A DNA stretch of 14,701 nt from the NCBI GenBank assembly GCA_900557435.1, contig USSH01000033.1, positions 1 through 14,701 on the forward strand, written 5' to 3'. Made by a program: the position numbers and the translations under genes. Below, one piece after another: positions 6,937-13,809 of this stretch; the stretch's first letter is position 1, and the number at the start of each line of letters is the position of its first letter. The DNA is from an uncultured Coprococcus sp. (GTDB taxonomy: Bacteria; Bacillota; Clostridia; Lachnospirales; Lachnospiraceae). Below the pieces are notes generated by a model. That model was given only the letters and a program-made list of their open reading frames with translations, was not told the DNA's origin and did not search any database.

Positions 6937-7062
6937 GACTTCAAGATAACGTCCCGGTAGTCGTTTTGTCCCCTGAAGGACTTCAAGCTGATGTTCCGGT
7001 AGTCGTTTTGTCCCCTGAAGGACTTCGAGCTGATGTTCCGGTAGTCGTTTTGTCCCCTGTAG
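6937..7062. repeat. Three perfect-period 42-bp tandem repeats upstream of spoIIIAA
   Basis: Copies at 6937-6978, 6979-7020 and 7021-7062, with no spacers. The invariant core includes GGTAGTCGTTTTGTCCCCTG on the plus strand. Copies 2 and 3 differ at two positions and copies 1 and 2 at four. A degraded fourth start (GACTTTTTT) follows at 7063. Each junction contains a small palindrome (GTCC-TTCAGG-GGAC on the minus strand). It is not a CRISPR: the units are adjacent and without unique spacers. Confidence 0.9.
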
Positions 7063-7085
7063 GACTTTTTTCTGTGCTGAGGTAT

Positions 7086-7179
7086 AAAATTATCCTGAAA
7101 GTCCGTTTTTCAGCTTTCCTAGGATAATTTTAGAGAGAATTATCCTAAACAAGCAAAAACAAGCCACTTCAGGATAATT
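7086..7179 (-). promoter_or_regulatory. Four alternating complementary arms able to form competing hairpins
   Basis: In minus-strand order the arms are 7179-7171 (ATTATCCT type), 7146-7138 (AGGATAAT type), 7131-7121 (ATTATCCT type) and 7096-7086 (AGGATAAT type). The last two give 11 paired bases plus an inner GAAAG/CTTTC stem; the middle two give 9 base pairs with an 8-base loop; the first can pair with the second or the fourth. Such mutually exclusive pairing resembles an attenuator, but a decayed palindromic repeat is also possible. Confidence 0.5.
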
Positions 7180-7201
7180 TTATCCGGAAATGACTTGTTT
7201 T
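7156..7201 (-). terminator. Long RNA hairpin (possible second terminator) between efp and spoIIIA
   Basis: Transcribed from the minus strand, the 46 bases fold into 15 base pairs, one C/U mismatch and 5 more pairs around an AAAU tetraloop. Two of the pairs are G-U and would be A/C mismatches if the plus strand were transcribed, so the structure is better formed in minus-strand RNA. A U-rich tail (UUUUUGCUUGUUU) follows, so it could terminate transcription. Confidence 0.5.
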
Positions 7202-7265
7202 CACCGAAAAAGTACAACTACAACAGATAGAAACTTATTTCTCTTTGCATTATGATCGTCAACAC

Positions 7266-7302
7266 AAAAAGACCAGATACAGCAATTGCCATATCTGGTC
7301 TT
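7266..7302 (-). terminator. Intrinsic terminator of efp
   Basis: Minus strand: an 11-bp stem AAGACCAGATA/TATCTGGTCTT (arms 7292-7302 and 7269-7279) around a 12-base loop, followed by a T run (A5 at 7266-7270 on the plus strand). It lies about 40 bases after the efp stop, separating efp from the sporulation genes. Confidence 0.85.
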
Positions 7303-7340
7303 CTGATAGTCGTTCTATAATCTTGTTACTAGATGCAAAC

Positions 7341-7907
7341 CTATACTCTTGAAAGATACTCACCTGTACGTGTGTCGATCTTGATAGTGTCGCCCTCGTT
7401 TACGAAGAGAGGTACTGATACCTGAGCACCTGTCTCAACTGTACATGGCTTTGTAGCGCCTGTAGCTGTATCGCCCTTTACACCAGGCTCGCACTCTGTG
7501 ATAACCAGCTCTACAAAAAGAGGTGGCTCTACAGCGAATACGTTGCCGTTGTGTGAACATATCTTACAGAGCTCGTTCTCCTTAACAAACTTAAGAGAAT
7601 CACCTATAGCAGCTGAGCTGATAGGAATCTGATCATATGTCTCTGGATCCATGAAGTAGTAAAGATCTCCGTCATTGTAAAGATACTGCATATCCTTTCT
7701 CTCGATATGAGCCTTCTCACACTTCTCTGTTGGACGGAATGACTTCTCTACAACACCACCACTCTTGATGTTCTTAAGCTTTGTTCTTACGAAAGCTGCA
7801 CCCTTTCCTGGCTTAACATGCTGGAACTCTATAATCTGATAAATATTTCCCTCGAATTCGATTGTAACGCCGTTTCTAAAATCACCTGCTGAGATCATCT
7901 CTGCCAT
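7341..7907 (-). CDS. efp: Translation elongation factor P
   Basis: Binds the ribosome between the P and E sites and relieves stalling at consecutive prolines. The 188 residues cover the KOW-like domain I, whose loop [14 protein letters not shown] carries the lysine (K35) equivalent to the residue modified in other bacteria. The two OB domains follow, with [19 protein letters not shown] and the C-terminal signature [25 protein letters not shown]...[18 protein letters not shown] full AAGGAGG sits 11 bases before the ATG at 7905-7907. Some homologues begin at the fourth codon (MISAGDF), but that ATG would be 20 bases from the site, so the first is chosen. It has its own promoter and terminator. 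Position just before spoIIIAA is conserved in Firmicutes. Confidence 0.97.
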   Translation of the reverse strand: MAEMISAGDFRNGVTIEFEGNIYQIIEFQHVKPGKGAAFVRTKLKNIKSGGVVEKSFRPTEKCEKAHIERKDMQYLYNDGDLYYFMDPETYDQIPISSAAIGDSLKFVKENELCKICSHNGNVFAVEPPLFVELVITECEPGVKGDTATGATKPCTVETGAQVSVPLFVNEGDTIKIDTRTGEYLSRV

Positions 7908-7947
7908 AACTGTCTTATCCTCCTTAAAGATGTAAACTTCTTGTCAC

Positions 7948-7976
7948 ATTTTATAATATATGAAATAATTTTTCAA
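7948..7976 (-). promoter_or_regulatory. efp: Sigma-A promoter of efp
   Basis: Minus strand: TTGAAA at 7971-7976, a 17-base spacer, TAAAAT at 7948-7953, each differing from consensus at one base. Transcription would begin near 7941, leaving a leader of about 34 bases with the AAGGAGG site. Confidence 0.8.
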
Positions 7977-7984
7977 CTATTTTT

Positions 7985-8190
7985 TGCCATACACAAACAT
8001 ACTGCAGCTATACGCATACGCAGCTATACATACTCAGCTATACTCATACACAGTTATTCATACTCTGCTACACATACTCTGCTATATTCATACACTGCTT
8101 GCTATGCTCAGCTACGCATACACAGATATACGAATGCACTGCTATACATACTCAGCTATACACAACTGTATACATCAATACACATGTATT
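7985..8190. repeat. Array of about a dozen degenerate 14-16-bp units upstream of efp
   Basis: Reading the minus strand, the unit is close to GTATAGCTGAGTAT, repeated imperfectly with a period of about 15 bases from roughly 8190 down to 7985, ending about 10 bases before the -35 of efp. Several units are exact (for example near 8145-8165 and 8025-8050), others have one to four changes. The plus-strand frames across it encode only Tyr/Ile/His/Thr-rich repeats and are not genes. Confidence 0.75.
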
Positions 8191-8192
8191 CT

Positions 8193-8249
8193 ACCTTTAT
8201 TTAACAGCTGCTTTTATTTAACAACAGTTTTTATTTAACTGCTGCTTTT
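8193..8249 (-). repeat. 17-bp triplication spanning the stop codon of the YfhO gene
   Basis: Minus strand: AAAAGCAGCAGTTAAAT, AAAAACTGTTGTTAAAT and AAAAGCAGCTGTTAAAT follow directly. The first includes the last codons and TAA stop of the membrane protein. Copies one and two can pair over 10 positions (two G-U) around a 7-base A-rich loop. No U run follows, so it is not a standard terminator. The remainder of the 8193-7977 spacer is the degenerate array. Confidence 0.7.
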
Positions 8250-11009
8250 CTTTTTTCTCCTGTCATGCATACAGATAAGTATCAAAAATACCAATCCAGC
8301 ACAGCTTACGATTATTCCAAGGGCAAATCCCGGCGTATGATATACAAGCTTTATCTCATGTTCGCCACCGGACAATTCCACTCCCATATTACCCTTGCCG
8401 AGAAGAAGTTTTTCTGTCTTTCTGCCGTCCACGTATATCGTGTATCCGTCACTGTACGGGAACGCCAGATAGAGCACGCCATCCTTCTTCGCCGTTACAT
8501 GCCCTTTAAAAGTATTGCCTGAAAAGCCGTCACTTATGAGAGTCTCATCGGTTATAGATGACCTCGCTTTCTCGAATAGTTCTGTGTTAAAGCTATAAAG
8601 CTGAATTTCCTTTATCGCTGACTCACCTACAGAAGCTCCACCGATGACTGACACCTTCACATTCTGCCCTTTTTTCACATGTCCTCCATAGGCAAGCTGC
8701 CCTGACGATGTATACATAACCGCGGAAGACTCTTCTCCATCTATATATGTGGTAACTGCCTGATCCCTGTTATCTGCACTGTACACGTACAGATCCATGT
8801 CTCTATCAGCTGTAAATCGAATCTGTACGCATGCATGGTACTGGGTACTGTTTCCCGAATATATGTATTCACCGATTCCTGTTTCTTTAAAATCTCCAAA
8901 ATTAAACGTCTGTGTAAGTCCACGATTTATAAATCTACCCTCAGGAGCCATATACCTCTGCAGCATTCCCAATCCGTGTGCCACATCATAGGATATATCC
9001 CCCCACGGAATAAGCTCCATAAGCTGAGAAAGCTGTAGGGCGTTCTGAAGATTTTCGCTATTCAGATCAGCCAGTTCATCGCCAAACCCACATTCCAAGA
9101 ACTTTGATTGATTCTCTGCTATATTTCCATCAGCATTCCACGTTTTTATGCCTTCATCCGTCATAAATCCCCAGTCAGCCAGCTCATCCGCCTCATATAC
9201 GCTATATATCTCACCACTATATATTGGATGATATCCACCATTTGTATTCTTTGAGTTCGTCAGAACATATCTGACATTGTACATCATAGCTGTAAGAGGT
9301 GTCGCGCCATCATACACACACTCAACATTATCAAAATGTGACATTCCCATGGTCTCAAACGCATTGACATAATATCCATTTATCATCGATGAGTACCAGT
9401 TTACATCAGAATTTTGCACATAATTATCATTTAACAGAGCTGTCTTTCGTGATTTTCCATCTGTATTAAGCATCTGATACTGTGCATTCCACTCTGACAA
9501 ATGTATATTATCAATCATGTCTCCTTCATTTGCCTTGTCTTTCATGGTCACAACCATATTGCAGCATATTTCTGCCACCCACAGCACCATTATGATGGCA
9601 AGTGCTGTAGTTTTCTTTATACTCTTTCTGGATAACAGCACCATAACAATAAGGCTGACTGCCATGGCCATAAGAAATCCCACATAACAGTAAAACACTT
9701 GAAGCATGTTTTCATCTGTAAATGACAGTGCAAATACAACTCCGCCTGCAATCCCGGCTCCAGCAACTGCATACGTTTTCACCGACTCTATATCTGTAAG
9801 TATCCTATAGGCTATCATCAACATGACAAATGTGAGAATAATTGCAAATCGATTTCCTGTTCCGTGCGGAACAACAAATCCATGGAACACATAATTAAGA
9901 GGCAGAAAATTAGCCGCAAGCATAAACATCAACACTACGGCAGCATACTTCAGTTTATCTTTAAGTGACACCGATGACGACAGGACAAACACGAACAGCA
10001 GCAACACTACAATTGTTCCGCAATAATTGTTGTTGTTGTACAGATATCCATTTGTCACTTCTTTGAACGGAAAAAAGGATACAATATAATGTCCAAAATC
10101 TCCCCACATGTCCAGAGTATCTGAACTGTTGAGGGTTGTGTCACCAGCTTTCATGATGCTGAGTGCAGCAGGAACCAACACTATTCCCGCCAGTATAACT
10201 GCAGCCACAGACAATCCAGCCAGCTTCAAGCCATTTCTGAGCAGCTCTCCGAAAGTTCGTCTGTCTAGAAGAATATAATATACAACTATGAACATACATA
10301 CATAAAATGCATAATAAAAATTAAATATAAACACCAACGTGAGAAGAAGAATATATCTTATATATGACTCCCCCACATTCACTTTCTCCACAGCCAGAGC
10401 TATAAGCGGCATAAGAATAATCGCATCAAGCCATATGATATTCTGTCCATAAGCAACTAAGTATCCGCAGAATCCCCACGCCAGAGCACAGCAAAAGCTG
10501 ACCCATCCACCAGCCCTGCTGTTCTTATCCTCATTCGCGAACACAGACGTGTTACGAAAATAATATAGACCTGTGACTGTAACCAGTGAGCCTTTTAACA
10601 CTATGATGAAAATAAGAGCTAATTCAACATGCTTTTCCCCCATCAACAACGCAATGATGTTAAACGGGCTCATCAGGTAATAAAGTGCGGTCAGGTACAT
10701 ATCAGTTCCCATACCTCTATTCCATAGAATCACACTTTTGTCATCACTGTGTACATACTCTATCAATGTTCTTAGCATGGTGTTGTACTGGACATATGCA
10801 TCGTCAGTCAGAAAGCACCTTTTTCCAAACGGATATGCCCCCTCCACCGCTATCACTATAGCATACAAAAGTACTGATGCAATAAAGATCCCAACATACC
10901 AGTGTATGTTTTTAGTTCTTGAGCAGCCTTTCACATTATGTTTTATTCTTTCTTCATGATTTTCCTCTGGCACATTAGTCAGATTACTATCCATTCTATT
11001 TTTCTCCAT
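8235..11009 (-). CDS. YfhO-family polytopic membrane protein
   Basis: Large membrane protein of the YfhO family, which resembles GT-C type glycosyltransferases. Relatives have been tied to glycosylation of wall or membrane polymers; the substrate here is unknown. The 924 residues have a cytoplasmic N-terminus, a first membrane helix at about 36-56, then a large outside loop with the acidic motif LTDDAYVQY near 67-75 (expected position of the catalytic Asp). ILWNRGMGTDMYLTALYYLMSP follows, then about ten to twelve further helices up to about residue 480. A soluble extracellular domain ends in SDGYTIYVDGRK and GGEHEIKLVYHTPGFALG before a last helix and a basic tail. AGGGA lies 11 bases before the first ATG; the ATG at 10992-10994 with GGAG 9 bases upstream is an alternative. 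It starts 45 bases after the peptidase gene with no terminator between. Confidence 0.9.
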   Translation of the reverse strand: MEKNRMDSNLTNVPEENHEERIKHNVKGCSRTKNIHWYVGIFIASVLLYAIVIAVEGAYPFGKRCFLTDDAYVQYNTMLRTLIEYVHSDDKSVILWNRGMGTDMYLTALYYLMSPFNIIALLMGEKHVELALIFIIVLKGSLVTVTGLYYFRNTSVFANEDKNSRAGGWVSFCCALAWGFCGYLVAYGQNIIWLDAIILMPLIALAVEKVNVGESYIRYILLLTLVFIFNFYYAFYVCMFIVVYYILLDRRTFGELLRNGLKLAGLSVAAVILAGIVLVPAALSIMKAGDTTLNSSDTLDMWGDFGHYIVSFFPFKEVTNGYLYNNNNYCGTIVVLLLFVFVLSSSVSLKDKLKYAAVVLMFMLAANFLPLNYVFHGFVVPHGTGNRFAIILTFVMLMIAYRILTDIESVKTYAVAGAGIAGGVVFALSFTDENMLQVFYCYVGFLMAMAVSLIVMVLLSRKSIKKTTALAIIMVLWVAEICCNMVVTMKDKANEGDMIDNIHLSEWNAQYQMLNTDGKSRKTALLNDNYVQNSDVNWYSSMINGYYVNAFETMGMSHFDNVECVYDGATPLTAMMYNVRYVLTNSKNTNGGYHPIYSGEIYSVYEADELADWGFMTDEGIKTWNADGNIAENQSKFLECGFGDELADLNSENLQNALQLSQLMELIPWGDISYDVAHGLGMLQRYMAPEGRFINRGLTQTFNFGDFKETGIGEYIYSGNSTQYHACVQIRFTADRDMDLYVYSADNRDQAVTTYIDGEESSAVMYTSSGQLAYGGHVKKGQNVKVSVIGGASVGESAIKEIQLYSFNTELFEKARSSITDETLISDGFSGNTFKGHVTAKKDGVLYLAFPYSDGYTIYVDGRKTEKLLLGKGNMGVELSGGEHEIKLVYHTPGFALGIIVSCAGLVFLILICMHDRRKKKSSS

Positions 11010-11054
11010 TCATACATTTATCCCTGGTTTGCTGACATCTCCCACGCATATAAG

Positions 11055-12161
11055 CTAAACTATGATAAGGCTCTTTTCCGAACTTGCAAGGTTTACAAAT
11101 CCATCCTCTGTCACAACAACCAGATCCTCTATCCTGACACCAAACTGACCCGGAATGTAAATCCCCGGTTCCACAGTTATGACCATGCCCGGCTTCAGTA
11201 ATGCATTGCATTTCGGTGAAAATCTCGGATTCTCATGAATGAACAATCCTACAGAATGTCCCAGTCCATGACCAAAACAATTGCCATATCCAGCATCTGC
11301 TATCACTCTCCTGGCAGCTGCATCCACTTCGTTACACAGTGCACCTGCCTTTATATGCTTCATCGACTCTAGCTGAGCTCTTAAAACTATATCATATACC
11401 GATCTCATGCTGTCCGATGCATATCCTATCGCAACAGTTCTCGTCATATCTGAACAGTATCCATCGTATATGCATCCAAAGTCCATCGTCAGGAAATCTC
11501 CTGCCTCAAGCTTCTTGTCTGATGGTATAGCGTGCGGCATGGACGAATTTCTTCCCGAAGCAGCTATCGTGTCAAAGCTCAGACCCTCAGCGCCATTCTT
11601 TTTCATGTAATATTCCAGTTCCAGCGCAACCTCTTTCTCTGTTATTCCTTCCTTCAAAAATCCCAGAATGTACTTAAACGCCGCATCCCCTATGGACTCT
11701 GCAACACGGAGCTTCTCAATCTCATCATCCGTCTTTATCTCCCTGATGGAATCGAGTCTTCCATCTATAGCTACAAGTTCAACCTCATCAAGTTTATTCT
11801 GATATATATCATAATCACTGTATGAGATACTGAGATTCTCGAATCCCACTCTTACTTTAGTTCCTGTATACTCCGGAGAACATTTTATTGTGGTTATCAA
11901 TTGATTTAAATTACCGGCATATCCTAAGCCAGCAATATCTATGCATTCGTATCCATCACATTCTCTCTCCACCTGTTCTGTATACCTGGAATCAGTGAGT
12001 ACATACTTTGCGTCTTTTGTGTAAAATATGACGCCCTCTCCGCGATATGAAGCGATATACCTCATGTTATATCTGTCCGTTATCAATATTGCATCAAGAT
12101 CCAATTCACGAATTAATTTTTCAAGTTCTACCCTTGTTCTCTCTGACTCCATAAATGTCAT
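11055..12161 (-). CDS. Xaa-Pro aminopeptidase, M24 metallopeptidase
   Basis: Cytoplasmic dinuclear-metal peptidase that removes an N-terminal residue preceding proline. The 368 residues comprise an N-terminal creatinase-like domain (about 1-140, with ILITDRYNMRYIASYRGEG and YVLTDSRYTEQ) and a C-terminal pita-bread domain. The five expected metal ligands are all present: D227 (TMDFG), D238 (YCSDMTRT), H302 (FGHGLGHSVGL), E331 (VEPGIY) and E345 (RIED). The substrate-interacting H309 (FIHE) is also there. Length is typical of YqhT-like members. The start at 12159-12161 has AAGGGA very close, and ATG at codon 4 is an alternative. It follows the shikimate gene after 126 purine-rich bases without a visible terminator or clear promoter. 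The position corresponds to B. subtilis yqhT. Confidence 0.94.
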   Translation of the reverse strand: MTFMESERTRVELEKLIRELDLDAILITDRYNMRYIASYRGEGVIFYTKDAKYVLTDSRYTEQVERECDGYECIDIAGLGYAGNLNQLITTIKCSPEYTGTKVRVGFENLSISYSDYDIYQNKLDEVELVAIDGRLDSIREIKTDDEIEKLRVAESIGDAAFKYILGFLKEGITEKEVALELEYYMKKNGAEGLSFDTIAASGRNSSMPHAIPSDKKLEAGDFLTMDFGCIYDGYCSDMTRTVAIGYASDSMRSVYDIVLRAQLESMKHIKAGALCNEVDAAARRVIADAGYGNCFGHGLGHSVGLFIHENPRFSPKCNALLKPGMVITVEPGIYIPGQFGVRIEDLVVVTEDGFVNLASSEKSLIIV

Positions 12162-12287
12162 CTTCCCTTCTATATATGATATATGCTTTCTGTTTTCTTT
12201 ATCTATCTATTTCCTGTATCTGTATTCCGTACTGTTTTCTGTGTCTGATTTCTTTTATTTGTTTATATCTTTGATCACATCAAATAC

Positions 12288-13676
12288 TCATTCTACGATA
12301 CTAACTAATTCGTCAACTATCTCTTCCACATCTCTTCCAGTTACAGGGATCACACAGTCTGCTTCAGACTCATACACCAGTCTTCTCTCATCCATAAGCC
12401 TGTTGACTTTTGTCTCTACATCGTCACCCTGAAGCAATGGTCTTGATGTATCACCGGAAAGTCTGCGAATCACTTCCTCCGGCTGTACGTCCAGATAAAT
12501 AACCGTTCCCAGTTTTCTGAGTTCCTCGGCATTTTCCGATCTCATCGGAAGTCCGCCACCCGTTGAGATCACAGTGTGAGATATAGATGCATTTAGTTTC
12601 TTTAATGTATCTGTCTCCAGCTCTCTGAAATACTGCTCTCCCTTGTCAGCAAATATCTGGCTTATGCTGCATCCTGCTTCTTTTTCTATATATGAATCCA
12701 CATCAAGCAGATTATATCCCAGTCTGCCGGCAACCGCTGTTCCAACTGTTGTCTTGCCGCATCCCATGAATCCAATAAGTACTATATTCTTTCTAACAGA
12801 TTTTAACATCTTGTTATATACGATATCTGCCACATCCTCGGCGACTGAAATATTATTCCATAATTCATATGCTATTATCCCCTGATAGAGAAGCATCCTG
12901 AGTCCATTGTAAGCCTTTGCACCATTCTCACGACACAGTCTCATAAACTTCGTCTCAAATGGATTATAGATCAGATCGATTCCAACATCTATCAACTCAT
13001 AAAATCTTGAATCGTCAATAACCACATCCTCATTATGCGGTGCAAGGCCTATGGATGTAGACTGAAACACTACAAACTTCTCATCATTATATTCATCATA
13101 TAACTTTTCATAATCCGCAAGTAATACAGGCAAGAATATATCTTTTTTAAAATATCCGTTCATATCAGATGCAATACTTTCTGCCTTCTGTAATGTCCTG
13201 TTAAGTATGAATACTTTCTTGCACCCCTTCGCTGCGCACATATATGCTACAGCCCGCGCTGCTCCACCAGCTCCGAGGATAATTGCATTTCTTTCTTTCA
13301 GAAATATACCATACACATCAAGTTCCCTCGAAAGCCCCATCATATCGGTGTTATATCCTTTGTAACCTCCCTCTACCCGAACCAGAGTATTCACTGCGCC
13401 GATAGCTTTTGCTCCTGCATCGATATCAACCAACATATCCATAACCGCATTCTTGTGAGGTACCGTGGCATTCATCCCAAGAATATTCAGATCATATGCA
13501 CCTTTTACAGCATTCTTGAGCCCCTCGCTTGTTGTGTGAAAAGGAACATATACTTCATTAAATCCAAGCACATCACTGAGAGTGTTGTGTATAACCGGAG
13601 ACATCGTGTGCTCCACCGGATCTCCAAGCAAACCTAAAAGCCTTGTCTTACCATCTATATTCATCTGAATCTCCAT
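12288..13676 (-). CDS. aroE-aroK: Bifunctional shikimate dehydrogenase / shikimate kinase
   Basis: One 462-residue chain carrying two consecutive steps of the chorismate pathway: NADPH-dependent reduction of 3-dehydroshikimate, then phosphorylation of shikimate. AroE part (about 6-285): SPVIHN at 26-31, catalytic K75 in NATVPHKNAV, D111 in GYNTDMMG, the dinucleotide loop GAGGAAR at 135-141, NRT at 159-161 favouring NADP, and Q265. AroK part (about 296-462): Walker A GFMGCGKTT at 302-310, the DVD of the substrate site at 325-327, R351, GGG at 373-375, the lid R412 in TSRPLLQG, and R432. All key residues are present in both halves, so both activities are likely. The linker is only about ten residues. 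The start is ambiguous: ATG at 13676 with AGGA 8 bases before, or ATG at 13664 (MNIDGKTRLLG) with GGAG before. Confidence 0.95.
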   Translation of the reverse strand: MEIQMNIDGKTRLLGLLGDPVEHTMSPVIHNTLSDVLGFNEVYVPFHTTSEGLKNAVKGAYDLNILGMNATVPHKNAVMDMLVDIDAGAKAIGAVNTLVRVEGGYKGYNTDMMGLSRELDVYGIFLKERNAIILGAGGAARAVAYMCAAKGCKKVFILNRTLQKAESIASDMNGYFKKDIFLPVLLADYEKLYDEYNDEKFVVFQSTSIGLAPHNEDVVIDDSRFYELIDVGIDLIYNPFETKFMRLCRENGAKAYNGLRMLLYQGIIAYELWNNISVAEDVADIVYNKMLKSVRKNIVLIGFMGCGKTTVGTAVAGRLGYNLLDVDSYIEKEAGCSISQIFADKGEQYFRELETDTLKKLNASISHTVISTGGGLPMRSENAEELRKLGTVIYLDVQPEEVIRRLSGDTSRPLLQGDDVETKVNRLMDERRLVYESEADCVIPVTGRDVEEIVDELVSIVE

Positions 13677-13725
13677 TCCGCCGTTCCTATTTCACAGCTA
13701 TATAAAAATAATAATAATTTCCAAC

Positions 13726-13734
13726 AGTATAACA
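13726..13734 (-). promoter_or_regulatory. Extended -10 promoter for aroE-aroK
   Basis: Minus strand TGTTATACT: a TGn followed by TATACT (one base from TATAAT). No convincing -35 is found because the preceding sequence is the upstream terminator. Transcription would start near 13719, about 43 bases before the first start codon. Confidence 0.5.
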
Positions 13735-13739
13735 TAAAA

Positions 13740-13764
13740 GAAGCCGGGCAATATACCCGGCTTC
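13740..13764 (-). terminator. Strong intrinsic terminator after the DUF5057-like gene
   Basis: Perfect 9-bp stem GAAGCCGGG/CCCGGCTTC with a 7-base loop, about 45 bases after the stop at 13810. On the minus strand TTTT follows; on the plus strand the hairpin is followed three bases later by a run of eight or more T, so it could terminate in both directions. Confidence 0.88.
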
Positions 13765-13809
13765 CAATTTTTTTTGTTATTTGCGATTAGGAATTAGTTT
13801 CTCCGCGAT

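Larger units (their letters stand above)
6849..7109 (-). other. Open frame without a start, running through the 42-bp repeats, in frame with spoIIIAA
   Basis: Between a TGA at 7110-7112 and a TGA at 6849-6851 the minus strand holds 86 open codons in the same frame as spoIIIAA, which begins two codons after the second stop. The three tandem repeats encode a 14-residue unit (FRGQNDYRNISLKS and variants). I find no ATG; GTG and TTG occur but without a ribosome-binding site. Differences among copies change amino acids, which argues against selection on a peptide. Recorded as a notable frame, not as a gene. Confidence 0.35.

Noticed and set aside
6937..7062. Possible CRISPR array
   Set aside because: Three copies are directly adjacent without unique spacers, and no cas genes are in the window.
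7941..8238. Two overlapping plus-strand open frames of 84-87 codons rich in Tyr, Ile, His and Thr
   Set aside because: They are translations of the degenerate repeat array, with no ribosome-binding site and no recognisable fold.
12162..12287. Promoter or terminator between aroE-aroK and the M24 peptidase
   Set aside because: The spacer is purine-rich on the transcript with only scattered TATA-like strings; no -35/-10 pair or stem with U run is convincing.
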